Source: a virus
Length of the DNA stretch: 64,000 nucleotides
Strand: one strand, 5' to 3'
IMG/VR virus record: IMGVR_UViG_3300022916_000010
Coordinates: 1-64,000 of that record
Part shown: positions 54,915 to 62,783 of the stretch, one piece after another
Layout: each line of letters opens with the position of its first letter
Numbering within the stretch: the first letter of the stretch is position 1
Position numbers and translations under genes: made by a program
The notes under the pieces: model-generated
What the model was told of the DNA's origin: nothing
The model's input: only the letters and a program-made list of their open reading frames with translations
The model's database searches: none

Positions 54915-55108
54915 TTATTAAGGTTTGGTACAGCGACGAAAGCGTGGGAGAATATCATTCTATCGAAGAAGCCCAAGCCGATATTCTCGAAAATTTGACA
55001 GGTTGCGATTTTGCTATCTCTGTCGATAATGTCGCAGAAGTGGACGAACACGATAGAATTCTCAAAACTTACGGCTGTCAATGGGGCGTGAAACTTATCA
55101 ATATCTAA
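54911..55108 (+). CDS. Hypothetical protein, 65 aa, GTG start
   Basis: GTG start overlaps the upstream TGA (GTGA) with GGAG 8 nt before it. IIKVWYSDESVGEYHSIEEAQADIL fits a small alpha/beta protein paired with its upstream gene. Confidence 0.62.
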   Translation: MIIKVWYSDESVGEYHSIEEAQADILENLTGCDFAISVDNVAEVDEHDRILKTYGCQWGVKLINI

Positions 55109-55168
55109 TTCTCCCTGAAAAAGAATCTGGTATTGTATAGGGTAGTCCTAACAAAGAAAGGTTACAAA

Positions 55169-55747
55169 ATGAGCAAGACAGCGACTATTACTGCGAGCGA
55201 ACAACTCTTTATCGACACTTCTGGCCAGCAGACGGTTATCGCCATTGATGAGTCTCAATTGGTTGCGATGCTGCGGGCCAACAAGGGCGCCAATTTCGTA
55301 ACGGTCGTAACCAAAACCGATCCGAAAATGCGGAAAACTGGCAATCCGTTTGTCGGCAAGATGTTTAAGGTTTCTCGCGTTAATTGCATGATCGGCTGGA
55401 GTTACGCCAACTCGGTCAACAACCAACGCCAGCGAGAAGGCAATACCGACGTTTTCGTCGCCGAGCCTCGAAAATGGGGAACTCGGATCGACGGTACGCC
55501 GCTGATCGAGCATAAGGGACAATTCTACGTCGAATTGAAGGTCGAAAAGTCCCTTGACGCCAAGTATATCGGCCTCGACGGCAAGGAATTGGACGCTGCG
55601 ACGTTGGCCGATGCAAGGGAATTCTTCAGCAAGCCGCGACGGGCGGCAACGCAACAGACCGACAAGGAAATCATTCTCCGCGACTATAAGGTCGCCAGCA
55701 TCGTAGCGATTACCATGAACAAGCAAGCGTATATCGTTCGGCGGTAA
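55169..55747 (+). CDS. GC-rich hypothetical phage protein, 192 aa
   Basis: Start MSKTATITASEQLFIDTSGQQ. Alpha/beta; Thr/Val-rich, conserved-looking NPFVGKMFKVSRVNCMIGWSY. Higher GC and C-ending codons. No family recognised. Confidence 0.68.
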   Translation: MSKTATITASEQLFIDTSGQQTVIAIDESQLVAMLRANKGANFVTVVTKTDPKMRKTGNPFVGKMFKVSRVNCMIGWSYANSVNNQRQREGNTDVFVAEPRKWGTRIDGTPLIEHKGQFYVELKVEKSLDAKYIGLDGKELDAATLADAREFFSKPRRAATQQTDKEIILRDYKVASIVAITMNKQAYIVRR

Positions 55748-55831
55748 GGGGAGCCGTTTCCCCTGACCAGCAAGCGAAAATTGAAAAGGGTAATGCTAAA
55801 AGAGAGCAGAGGACGCAAAGGACGTACAGTT

Positions 55832-55891
55832 TAGGGGAGAGGAAGCGATGCCTGTTAAGCTAGACACCTCGGCATAGAGCTTCCTCTCCCC
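55832..55891 (+). terminator. Strong hairpin in the 55.7-56.4 kb gap
   Basis: GGGGAGAGGAAGC pairs with GCTTCCTCTCCCC; inside, ATGCC/GGCAT. No T tract. Confidence 0.65.
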
Positions 55892-56044
55892 GACATAGCA
55901 AGGACTAAAAAGACAAGTATCTTGGTACTTTTAACAAAAAGTTAAAATACTAAACAAACAAGAGAAAATCTTCTACGAAAATTGATAAATAATTTTTGTC
56001 CTTGTCTCCCTGAAAACAAGTCAGAAATCGTAATAAGATGTCAG

Positions 56045-56108
56045 CAAGGGCTAAGGAAAATTCCTGATGGGGCTTACAGCGGAGTAAGCCTCGCCCTTGC
56101 ATTTTTCT
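56045..56108 (+). terminator. Rho-independent terminator upstream of Y8
   Basis: GCAAGGGC pairs with GCCCTTGC followed by ATTTTTC; the loop holds GGCTTAC/GTAAGCC. Confidence 0.75.
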
Positions 56109-56118
56109 TAAAAATGAA

Positions 56119-56262
56119 TTTAGGCCAAGGGCAGGCATAGTCCTGTTGCGGCAAGTCGTTATTGGATATGCAAAGGTCGCTGGTTCGAGTCCAGCTATCT
56201 CGGCAAAGCCGGGATATAGCTCAGTTGGCAGAGCGCTGACAAGTCCAATACTTGAGCCTAAA
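56119..56262 (+). ncRNA. Remote Y RNA-like gene Y8 with permuted tRNA module
   Basis: Terminal stem TTTAGGC (56119-56125)/GCCTAAA (56256-56262), 3' ACTTGA before it, 5' CAAG opposite, helix ATTGGA/TCCAAT. The module has T-arm GCTGG-TTCGAGT-CCAGC (56179-56195), acceptor TATCTCG/CGGGATA closed by GCAAAGC (the same loop as Y6), U8A9, D-arm GCTC-AGTTGGCA-GAGC. The 5' CGAA signature is altered, so Ro60 binding is less certain. 49 kb from the Ro60 gene. Confidence 0.72.
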
Positions 56263-56400
56263 AGGGAGAGCAATCGTTGCTCTGTCGGCCAATTATGAGC
56301 GTCGGCAGAGTTACCTAACCATAGAGGTTAGGGGCGATTGATTGCAAAAACGTTCGGCCCTCTCTTTTGCGATAGGGGGCTGAACGTTCTCTCTTATCTT
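56262..56400 (+). terminator. Structured region ending in a strong terminator
   Basis: GCAATCG/CGATTG enclose smaller hairpins, then AACGTTC.GCCC(TCTC) pairs with (..)GGGC.GAACGTT, followed by CTCTCTT. Probably the 3' end of the Y8 transcript. Confidence 0.55.
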
Positions 56401-56440
56401 ATATATTCTCCCTGATTAGAAAAACAAAAATGGTTAGGGT

Positions 56441-56656
56441 ATGAGAATAGAAGAAGCGATTAAAGAGTGGAAAAAGAAAAAAAGACGTATGGGCTGCGTT
56501 TCGGCTGCTAATTGGTTCTGTACTAGGGTTAAAGGTTTTCATCCTGAACGTTTGGATAGGTACACAAAAGATGGGGAAGTGTATCAACATGTTGTGGCAA
56601 CTAATGGAACGATACGGATAGATTTTGCTCCGTATGCTGATGTTCCATCTCCCTGA
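56441..56656 (+). CDS. Hypothetical protein, 71 aa
   Basis: Basic start MRIEEAIKEWKKKKRRMGCVSAANWFCTRV and beta-rich end. Stop is the TGA of TCTCCCTGA. Confidence 0.6.
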   Translation: MRIEEAIKEWKKKKRRMGCVSAANWFCTRVKGFHPERLDRYTKDGEVYQHVVATNGTIRIDFAPYADVPSP

Positions 56657-56727
56657 TAAAACAATTGAAATCATAAAAGGTAGTCGCAAAGGACAACAAC
56701 AAAAACCTTTTTCTGGGAGAAAAGACA

Positions 56728-57039
56728 ATGGCAAAGCAAAAGAAGGCAAAGAAGCGTAAGGTCGCCAATATCAAGTTGGGCATATCGGAAGTTTTTTGCC
56801 CCCGTTCCGCTCTGAGAGTTATCAAGCATAAGCTCAACGGCCCGAAAGCCAAGGGCAAGACGTTTGACGTTATCAATATTCTTGTTGACGGCAATGCTCG
56901 GCTTTCCATCCTCAAGCTCGCCCGAACGGATGAGGATACGCCAACGTCACGCCGATACGCCGTAGAGGGCCTTGGGCGGCGGTTGGTAGGGACTAAGGGC
57001 AGTATGATTGATGAGGCGGCGACCCGCCTTGTTCTGTAA
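56728..57039 (+). CDS. GC-rich basic protein, 103 aa
   Basis: KQKKAKKRKVANIKLGISEVF start; alpha/beta with a DUF-like VDGNARLSILKLARTDEDTPTSRRY. No family. Confidence 0.62.
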   Translation: MAKQKKAKKRKVANIKLGISEVFCPRSALRVIKHKLNGPKAKGKTFDVINILVDGNARLSILKLARTDEDTPTSRRYAVEGLGRRLVGTKGSMIDEAATRLVL

Positions 57040-57154
57040 CAAGGGGGCTTAAAACAAGCTGGAGGAGGGTAAGGGAAGCTGAGAAATTGGCTTCCCTTAT
57101 TTTTTCGCCTAAAATAATCTCCCTGACAAATCAAACAAAATAGTAAATAACGTT

Positions 57155-57460
57155 ATGCCAAGAAGATCAATAAACTTTCTAGTCGGCAATGGAGTAAACC
57201 AATCAGACCGAGATGCGTTTTTCGGCCCGATCCCTGATACAGATGAATGGTTTACATTCGTTGTCGTCGGCGATGCTTTTTGGTCTGACTTGCTTGTGGC
57301 TGCTGGACTTTACCCGTCGAAAAGTCAAGCCAGAAAACAAGGATGGCACAAACCAGTCAAACATGGTTTTGATCATTTCTTTTTTGGCCTGGCGTCTAAG
57401 TGGGATGAAGAAGACCACTGCTATTGGGTCAAAGAAGCCAAGTTGATTATTACTCCCTGA
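57155..57460 (+). CDS. Hypothetical protein, 101 aa
   Basis: SINFLVGNGVNQSDRDAFFG...DLLVAAGLYPSKSQARKQGW: SKSQARKQG resembles the start of an S4 RNA-binding motif (S-x-S-x-A-R-x-x-I/G), which would fit RNA binding. Low certainty. Stop TGA lies in CTCCCTGA. Confidence 0.55.
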   Translation: MPRRSINFLVGNGVNQSDRDAFFGPIPDTDEWFTFVVVGDAFWSDLLVAAGLYPSKSQARKQGWHKPVKHGFDHFFFGLASKWDEEDHCYWVKEAKLIITP

Positions 57461-57520
57461 TACAACAATCAAAATGATAAAAGGTAGTCGAGAACGAAAC
57501 CCCTTTTCAGGAGTCGAAAA

Positions 57521-57697
57521 ATGGACCGTCCCAAGTATCCCTACAAGACGCCGACCGATCAGCAACCGAGTATGGACCAACTGGAAGAATGGATGTTTGA
57601 CGGCGTTTGTGAAGCCACAGACGGTTGCATGGTCGAGCCGGACGGCTGGTGCGAACACGGCCACGTTTCCTGGCTTATCCATGAAGGCATTATGTAA
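57521..57697 (+). CDS. Small Cys/His-rich protein, 58 aa
   Basis: CEATDGCMVEPDGWCEHGHVSWL: C...C...C-E-H-G-H-x-SW(L) recurs in actinophage and other phage hypothetical proteins and probably binds a metal. Confidence 0.65.
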   Translation: MDRPKYPYKTPTDQQPSMDQLEEWMFDGVCEATDGCMVEPDGWCEHGHVSWLIHEGIM

Positions 57698-57707
57698 AAA
57701 CGTCAAA

Positions 57708-57747
57708 GGGGAAGGCTTGGGAACACCTGAGCCTTCCCCTGTTTTTT
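57708..57747 (+). terminator. Rho-independent terminator
   Basis: GGGGAAGGCT pairs with AGCCTTCCCC, followed by TGTTTTTT. Lies 21 nt before the next gene. Confidence 0.82.
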
Positions 57748-57767
57748 GCCCGAAAAAGGAAATAACC

Positions 57768-57935
57768 ATGACAAGACAAGAAGCCCAAGCAGAGTTCTGC
57801 CAAACAATCAGACCTTCAATCCTGAAACAACATGGCAGAAATGACAGACCAGCAATGAGGCAAGCATGGGTCATTTTTCTTGACGATCTTCACAGAAATG
57901 ATCGTATAACGGACGATCAAGTAAATAACTGGTAA
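57768..57935 (+). CDS. Hypothetical helical protein, 55 aa
   Basis: MTRQEAQAEFCQTIRPSIL and onward; matches the short phage pattern 'NDxPAxRQAWxxFxDxLxRxxxIxxxQxxxW'. Function unknown. Confidence 0.68.
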   Translation: MTRQEAQAEFCQTIRPSILKQHGRNDRPAMRQAWVIFLDDLHRNDRITDDQVNNW

Positions 57936-57956
57936 ACCCCTGAAGAGGATATCAAA

Positions 57957-58184
57957 ATGTCTAAAGCTACGATCAATATTCAAGTTAAGTTTGCCAAAGA
58001 AGTAGACAACGACCAATTCCATCTGTTCGATGTTGCCCCTGCTCGGATACCAGCTATCGGAGAAACGTATATCGTACAGTTCCCTGGTGACACGCTGGCT
58101 TTTGGTAAGGTCACAGACATTGTTAGTTCTGTCGATCATGATGGCGGGCATACGCTCGTAACTATCAATATCGACAACAATTAG
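57957..58184 (+). CDS. Hypothetical beta-rich protein, 75 aa
   Basis: MSKATINIQVKFAKEVDND and VDHDGGHTLVTINID; small all-beta barrel likely. Confidence 0.6.
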   Translation: MSKATINIQVKFAKEVDNDQFHLFDVAPARIPAIGETYIVQFPGDTLAFGKVTDIVSSVDHDGGHTLVTINIDNN

Positions 58185-58483
58185 CATCCCTGAAAATGTG
58201 ACAAGTATAGTAAAGTATGGTTAAGAGAGATAGTAGAAAGGAAACTATGCCTCCCTGACAATTAACATAAAATTACTAAGTATACTATAGAGAAGAATGT
58301 CAAGTATAATTTGCTAACCCACGAGGAGAAAAGTCATGCTCTGACAACTCTAAAAAATAAATAATAAGAGATTGCGATTAATTATGGTTTTGAGAAGGGA
58401 AGTCGGCTCCCTCGGGGTAGCAATTGCGGCCGGCTTCCCTTCGTATTTTTCCCCTGCACAAAGAAAGAAAAAAGAGAAGTAAT
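58185..58483. other. Non-coding gap with hairpins and terminator
   Basis: No gene. A TATAAT at 58305-58310 has no clear -35. AGGGAAGTCGGC / GCCGGCTTCCCT at ~58396-58440 followed by TCGTATTTTT is a good terminator. TCCCTGA occurs twice. Confidence 0.55.
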
Positions 58484-58705
58484 ATGAAAATGACAAGTTT
58501 CTACAAACGACCGTCGAACAATTGTGGGACTATCACTGGTTTCATTAACCGTGATGGGGCTAAGTTGTTGGAAGTCGATGACTTGGGAGAATTCCACACC
58601 AGTTGTTGCTGGGGGTTCGCTCCGTCTGTCGGCGATGCTGTTGAAATGTTCGTGCATGAAGATCCCAAGGCGAAAAGCTGTTGGGTTCTCAGAAAAAGGA
58701 AATAA
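58484..58705 (+). CDS. Hypothetical protein, 73 aa
   Basis: MKMTSFYKRPSNNCGTITGFI; contains CCWGFAPSVGDAVEMFV, a small beta barrel. Three bases before the next gene. Confidence 0.6.
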   Translation: MKMTSFYKRPSNNCGTITGFINRDGAKLLEVDDLGEFHTSCCWGFAPSVGDAVEMFVHEDPKAKSCWVLRKRK

Positions 58706-58707
58706 AA

Positions 58708-58911
58708 ATGAAATTCGACTTGACGGCCCCGGCCTGGATGTTTATCGCTTGGATTCTGTCGTTTGCTTACCTTCTGGTGACCAAGTTGGCAGGTGTCCAT
58801 GCTTTCACATGGTTTGTCGTTTTGTCGCCTCTGTGGGGCTTTGGTGGCCTTTTTATGGCTGTCGTAATCCTATTGTTTATGATTATTCTCTATAAGCTAG
58901 GCAATAGGTAA
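58708..58911 (+). CDS. Small membrane protein, 67 aa
   Basis: Two helices: PAWMFIAWILSFAYLLV and WGFGGLFMAVVILLFMIILYKL. SD AAAAGGAAATAAA. Confidence 0.65.
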   Translation: MKFDLTAPAWMFIAWILSFAYLLVTKLAGVHAFTWFVVLSPLWGFGGLFMAVVILLFMIILYKLGNR

Positions 58912-58946
58912 CTTCCCTGAAAAGACGCGGAAAAAGGATAATCTGT

Positions 58947-59258
58947 ATGGATATGAAATACATTGTTGTTGAGTTGTTTACCGATCAATTCTCCGTTGTT
59001 GTCTTCTCGGCTGACTTAAACCATGCCGCAATGGTTCCTAGCAATTGGGACCAATCCCTAGTAAGATCGGCCGGCTTCTGTCGTATTATGGCCGGCGAGA
59101 TAGACCCAACAGAAAAAGAATTAGAAAGAGGAATTATCGACCCCCAAATCAAGTTGGTTGTCTCTTGTTGGGGAAAGTCTGTATCTCTCAACAAAGAAAA
59201 TCACGCCGATGATGAATCCCTGATCCTAAAAGAACTAAAGCGTTGGGATAGGTATTAA
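58947..59258 (+). CDS. Hypothetical protein, 103 aa
   Basis: IVVELFTDQFSVVVFSADLNHAAM; alpha/beta with ARCs of acidic helices; TCCCTGA inside near the end. No family. Confidence 0.62.
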   Translation: MDMKYIVVELFTDQFSVVVFSADLNHAAMVPSNWDQSLVRSAGFCRIMAGEIDPTEKELERGIIDPQIKLVVSCWGKSVSLNKENHADDESLILKELKRWDRY

Positions 59259-59281
59259 GATACTCTCAAAGGAATAATGCT

Positions 59282-59443
59282 ATGACGATTGCTATTCTAA
59301 TCGGAGCTTTAATCGGCATATTCGCTGTTGGAGCGTGGGCCGGCTACTGTCTTGGCCGCGATGTTTCAGAGAAAATGTTATTCCAGGCTTTAGACAAAGT
59401 TTTTGATAAGCAAGCTAAAGAGAACAATTCCCCTGAAGAATAA
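59282..59443 (+). CDS. Small membrane-anchored protein, 53 aa
   Basis: One helix (TIAILIGALIGIFAVGAWAGYCLG), then an amphipathic tail. TCCCCTGAAGAATAA ends the gene. Confidence 0.62.
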   Translation: MTIAILIGALIGIFAVGAWAGYCLGRDVSEKMLFQALDKVFDKQAKENNSPEE

Positions 59444-59476
59444 CAACAAATCTCTTCTGGTCGAAAGGAATAAACG

Positions 59477-59665
59477 ATGAAAAGTATGGTATTTTTGTGG
59501 TTCCTCGGTATGTTCAATTTTTTCAGCGGCATTGCCAATGCTGTTTTTGCTATTCATTCTGCTTCATGGTTTAATGGGGGAGTATGTATTTTCAACATGG
59601 CAACGGCACTTTTTACCTTTGCTGTCTTGAACAATGTCTATAATTCCCTGAATCCGACGATATAA
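59477..59665 (+). CDS. Small membrane protein, 62 aa
   Basis: MVFLWFLGMFNFFSGIANAVFAIHSASWFNGG and a second helix NMATALFTFAVLNNVY. Confidence 0.62.
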   Translation: MKSMVFLWFLGMFNFFSGIANAVFAIHSASWFNGGVCIFNMATALFTFAVLNNVYNSLNPTI

Positions 59666-59699
59666 TTATTAACGGTAGGCTAACAAAGGAGATAAAGCC

Positions 59700-59879
59700 A
59701 TGACCGCAACGCAACTCAAGGAATCGGGACTTCTCACCAGCAAGACGGATGCCGCCCTTCGCTACGATCTGACGAATGCCGAACGCGAGATTAAGCGTTA
59801 TACCAAGGGGTCGCTCGGTTACAACCACTTCGCCGACGTTATCGACCTGATCCAGGAGGAACAAGCTCGGAGGGGCTAA
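59700..59879 (+). CDS. GC-rich hypothetical protein, 59 aa
   Basis: Helical, MTATQLKESGLLTSKTDAALRYD; about 55% GC by eye. Confidence 0.6.
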   Translation: MTATQLKESGLLTSKTDAALRYDLTNAEREIKRYTKGSLGYNHFADVIDLIQEEQARRG

Positions 59880-59897
59880 CCCCCCTCCAGCCGCACC

Positions 59898-59971
59898 GGC
59901 CCTTAGCTCAACAGGTTTAGAGCAGCGTTCTCATAAAGCGTCGGTTGCTGGTTCGAGTCCAGCAGGGCCCA
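59898..59971 (+). tRNA. tRNA-Met (anticodon CAU)
   Basis: Acceptor GGCCCTT/AGGGCCC (one G-U), D-arm GCTC/GAGC, anticodon loop CTCATAA, T-arm GCTGG-TTCGAGT-CCAGC. Second CAU tRNA of the window; one may be Ile2. Confidence 0.9.
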
Positions 59972-60020
59972 GTTTCCCTGACGAATAATATTCAATTGTA
60001 AAGATCGAAAGGATAAGAAA

Positions 60021-60311
60021 ATGATTCGATATACTCTTGATGACGAAATTCGTAAGCTCTGGAATGGGGAACATGGCGAGGCTCTGCGATATACTCCACT
60101 GCCTGCTGTCAATCATCATAAAAATGAACATCGTTTTATAGATATTTTAGGCTATCATTCCAAGACTGACAGGCTTCTTAGGGTTAAGGTCCATTTTCCT
60201 AATGGCGATATTTTCGAGGGTTGTGTCTCTCTCGATTTTGTTTCTTTGCATCATGTGGACGAACTTTTCGACGGTCGGTTTAACTCAGATCAAGCTATAG
60301 TTTCTCCCTGA
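60021..60311 (+). CDS. Hypothetical protein, 96 aa
   Basis: Alpha/beta; LLRVKVHFPNGDIFEGCVSLDFVSL. Ends VSP with the TGA of TCTCCCTGA. Confidence 0.62.
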   Translation: MIRYTLDDEIRKLWNGEHGEALRYTPLPAVNHHKNEHRFIDILGYHSKTDRLLRVKVHFPNGDIFEGCVSLDFVSLHHVDELFDGRFNSDQAIVSP

Positions 60312-60352
60312 AACCATAACAACAATCGTTAAAGGCAGAAAGGGAATAAACA

Positions 60353-60613
60353 ATGAGAACTTTTTACTTCAATACTGGCGTTCGACCAGAAAACTGCGAC
60401 GGCAAGCTGTGGGGCAAGCAAGTTTGGCGCGGCGGCGTGAAGCAGATTCCCTACGATTGCGAGAATGTGCCCGCTGGAGCCGTCGAAATGTTTTTGTGCG
60501 ACGACCCGAACCTTCCAGACGCAGAACTGGACAACGTAATTGTGCGTAAGGTCCATAATAGCGATATGATTTCCGATTATGCCTATTTTCGGCTGTTGAA
60601 AAAGTTTCCCTGA
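60353..60613 (+). CDS. Hypothetical protein, 86 aa
   Basis: MRTFYFNTGVRPENCDGKLWGKQVWRGG; followed by CDDPNLPDAELDNVIVRKV. GC-rich. Ends KFP with TGA in TTCCCTGA. Confidence 0.64.
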   Translation: MRTFYFNTGVRPENCDGKLWGKQVWRGGVKQIPYDCENVPAGAVEMFLCDDPNLPDAELDNVIVRKVHNSDMISDYAYFRLLKKFP

Positions 60614-60673
60614 ACAATCCCAAACAATAACAAAGGGTAAGAACGAAAACCCCTTACAAAGAGGAAATGAACA

Positions 60674-61003
60674 ATGAACAGCTTTACCATACAAGCGATG
60701 GACTTGAGCCGAAGCATTTTGGTTTGCCCTTCGGCGTCGATGACCCGCGATATGCGGGAGCAGGCGTTGCGAGTTTTGGAAGAGGGTCATCTTGCCAATC
60801 AGTCGCTTATCGTCATCGCCGATTTTTCCATCGAACGCGACGATCACGCCAAGATGCAGCATCTTGTCAGTTCCGGCCGCAAGATTCCGGCAATCAAGTA
60901 TCTCCGTCACTTGACGGGCCTTAGTTTGCGAGATGCAAAGAACGCGGTCGAAAATAAGATGTTTTTCCTTCAGCCGAACGAAATTGTCGAACCGCCGGCG
61001 TAA
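60674..61003 (+). CDS. Protein with bL12 C-terminal-like domain
   Basis: 109 residues. SSGRKIPAIKYLRHLTGLSLRDAKNAVENKMF matches the L7/L12 C-terminal signature (K-I-x-x-I-K-x-x-R-x-x-T-G-L-x-L-x-x-A-K-x-x-V-E) better than the 38622 protein. N-terminal ~65 residues unassigned. Could compete for translation factors. Confidence 0.72.
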   Translation: MNSFTIQAMDLSRSILVCPSASMTRDMREQALRVLEEGHLANQSLIVIADFSIERDDHAKMQHLVSSGRKIPAIKYLRHLTGLSLRDAKNAVENKMFFLQPNEIVEPPA

Positions 61004-61011
61004 CAATATCT

Positions 61012-61057
61012 AGGGTCGCAGCAAGGTTTAGAGGGATTCCCGGCCTTGTTGCGGCCC
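61012..61057 (+). terminator. Strong hairpin
   Basis: GGGTCGCAGCAAGG pairs with CCTTGTTGCGGCCC over a ~17-nt loop. No T tract. Confidence 0.65.
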
Positions 61058-61128
61058 GGATTGGTGTTGCCGAGAGTCCCTGACCAGAATGATAAAATTG
61101 CTACAGAATGGATTGAGCATCCAAGCAA

Positions 61129-61256
61129 AGACCTCTTTATCTCATACAACGTTTGGTTGCGGCCATGAGATAAATGTTTTTGCGAAAAGGAAAGGGGCCT
61201 GAAGGCAAGCGGGCAGAAAGTGACGGAGTAGTTCCTTTCACCCTTTCCTCTTTTTT
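61129..61256 (+). terminator. Hairpin pair before the tRNA-Leu-like gene
   Basis: TTTATCTCAT/ATGAGATAAA, then AGGAAAGGG/CCCTTTCCT followed by CTTTTTT. The second is a good Rho-independent terminator with a long loop. The remaining gap holds no gene. Confidence 0.65.
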
Positions 61257-61258
61257 AT

Positions 61259-61350
61259 TGGGTTGTGGCGGAATTGGCAGACGCGCCGCCGGAGAGGCGG
61301 TTGAAGGGTTGCGCATCCTTCGTTTGTAGGTTCGACTCCTACCGGCCCAG
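61259..61350 (+). tRNA. tRNA-Leu-like, unusual anticodon arm
   Basis: Acceptor TGGGTTG/CGGCCCA, Leu-type D-arm GCGGAATTGGCAGACGC, variable arm GAAGG/CCTTC, T-arm GTAGG-TTCGACT-CCTAC. The anticodon hairpin is GC-rich: either CCGCC-GGAGA-GGCGG (5-nt loop) or a 7-nt loop CGGAGAG giving GAG without U33. Function in decoding is doubtful. Confidence 0.6.
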
Positions 61351-61385
61351 TTATCCCTGAATAAGTAAGGAGTTTTCATATCAGG

Positions 61386-61568
61386 ATGAAGCATGTACGT
61401 TTTAGAACAGAAGATGGGAGAGGAACAATTGTCAAGACAGAACCTAGATACGGTTCTCCCTGCCCGTCTGTTGTCTATCTTGTCTCAGTAGGGAAAGAAG
61501 CCAGATGGTATTATCCAGATGGCAAAAGATTCCCGGCGAAGAAAACAAACGGAGATAAAAATGCTTAA
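61386..61568 (+). CDS. Hypothetical protein, 60 aa
   Basis: SH3-like beta pattern: KHVRFRTEDGRGTIVKTEPRYG...VYLVSVGKEARWYYPDGKRF. Overlaps the next gene by 8 nt. Confidence 0.6.
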   Translation: MKHVRFRTEDGRGTIVKTEPRYGSPCPSVVYLVSVGKEARWYYPDGKRFPAKKTNGDKNA

Positions 61569-61878
61569 GTCACATTTTGCCAACGTTGCAGGAATAAAGG
61601 TCGAAAAATTTGTTTTCGATCAAATGCTCCCTGATGGCTCGCCAGATGTTCCAACAGATAGAGAATGGCGTAGAACACAACTTGCCGATATTATCGAACG
61701 AGAAACAAGAATCGGCGACCGACTGCAAGACCTCGACGACTTGCAGATATCGGTTAGTAACCTTTCTGATGCTTTGGATGATTTTATCAATGCTCTCGGA
61801 AAGACTCCGGTGCCAGCGAATCTTATGCAAAAATTACTCCGAGCACAAACAAAGGCCAATGAAAAGGCTAATCAGTAA
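61561..61878 (+). CDS. Hypothetical helical protein, 105 aa
   Basis: MLKSHFANVAGIKVEKFVFDQMLPDG and a coiled C-terminal half. SD GGAG in the previous gene. TCCCTGA within. Confidence 0.62.
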   Translation: MLKSHFANVAGIKVEKFVFDQMLPDGSPDVPTDREWRRTQLADIIERETRIGDRLQDLDDLQISVSNLSDALDDFINALGKTPVPANLMQKLLRAQTKANEKANQ

Positions 61879-61927
61879 CGTTCCCTGAAAAATAAATCAA
61901 AATAAAAAAAGCCGAAAGGATCTGGGA

Positions 61928-62020
61928 ATGACTCCACTAGAAAAAGGACTGGCAATTTCCTTAACGATTGTCTTTTTAGGGATTATCGACTTGATTTGCT
62001 GGTTGAAAAAGAATCCCTGA
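61928..62020 (+). CDS. Tiny membrane protein, 30 aa
   Basis: MTPLEKGLAISLTIVFLGII and a basic end LKKNP; the stop is TGA in ATCCCTGA. Confidence 0.55.
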   Translation: MTPLEKGLAISLTIVFLGIIDLICWLKKNP

Positions 62021-62059
62021 ATAAAAAACGCAAAAGGGAAAGAGTAGAAAGGACAAACA

Positions 62060-62305
62060 ATGGATCAACTCAGAGAATGCTCTTGCGGAACACTGACAAA
62101 CAACTTCCGCTGCCCCGATTGCGACAAGCCCGCTTACCCGCTCTGGACTGTTCACACCCCGTCCGGTCGCTGCGTAGGTTACGTATCCGGGGTAGATGCG
62201 AAAGATGCCATAGACAGCATCCAGCTTACTTCTAAGTTCGATAAACACATGGCTTTACAACCCCGGCCCAGCTACAATACACCGGAACAAGGGCCGCTGG
62301 GTTGA
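62060..62305 (+). CDS. Zinc-ribbon protein, 81 aa
   Basis: CSCGTLTNNFRCPDCDKPAYPLW is a CxC...CxxC ribbon. The remainder VHTPSGRCVGYVSG is beta-rich. Confidence 0.65.
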   Translation: MDQLRECSCGTLTNNFRCPDCDKPAYPLWTVHTPSGRCVGYVSGVDAKDAIDSIQLTSKFDKHMALQPRPSYNTPEQGPLG

Positions 62306-62357
62306 TTTTCGTCCCTGAATAAAAAACTCAAAAGGGAAAGAGTAGAAAGGACAAACA

Positions 62358-62537
62358 ATGGCAACGATGCCCGGAAGGAAAAAAGGACTCGGAAAGATAT
62401 ATCATAGATATATTCACTCTGGCCCTGGTGGTTGGCATTGCCCTTGTTGTAATCCTTGGAGAACTTCTGTCCGGAAAATGAAAACCCTTGCCCGAAGAAA
62501 AGTACGACGGGCTATGAAGCAAAGACTCCCTGAATAA
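62358..62537 (+). CDS. Small basic Cys-containing protein, 59 aa
   Basis: GPGGWHCPCCNPWRTSVRKMK then an Arg/Lys-rich helix ARRKVRRAMKQRL. Likely nucleic-acid binding. Confidence 0.62.
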   Translation: MATMPGRKKGLGKIYHRYIHSGPGGWHCPCCNPWRTSVRKMKTLARRKVRRAMKQRLPE

Positions 62538-62558
62538 AAAACACAAAAGGGAAAGAGT

Positions 62559-62756
62559 ATGAACGAAACAATCCAACAAATTGCAGACCAGTACGCCGGC
62601 GAAAGCTGCTTACTGAACGATCAACCAGCTATGATCGCTGGAAGACTCCACGACTTCGCTCATGTTGTCGATATTGAAAGCGGAGCCAGCTATGAGTGGG
62701 CCTGGCCAACTGTCAAACGAATTATGGAAAGAGATAAGAAATTCAGAGTGGGATAA
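62559..62756 (+). CDS. Hypothetical protein, 65 aa
   Basis: IADQYAGESCLLNDQPAMIAGRLHDFAHVVDIESGASYEWAWPTVKRIM: a compact alpha/beta phage protein, no family name recalled. Confidence 0.6.
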   Translation: MNETIQQIADQYAGESCLLNDQPAMIAGRLHDFAHVVDIESGASYEWAWPTVKRIMERDKKFRVG

Positions 62757-62783
62757 TATCCCTGTAAATAAGAGGATAAAGAG

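Larger units (their letters stand above)
62013..62559 (+). repeat. Three near-identical intergenic spacers with TCCCTGA
   Basis: TCCCTGAATAAAAAAC followed by NCAAAAGGGAAAGAGTA recurs at ~62013, ~62311 and ~62527. Only one base varies in the first part. TCCCT can pair with the AGGGA that begins the downstream purine-rich leader. These spacers precede the genes at 62060, 62358 and 62559. Confidence 0.8.
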
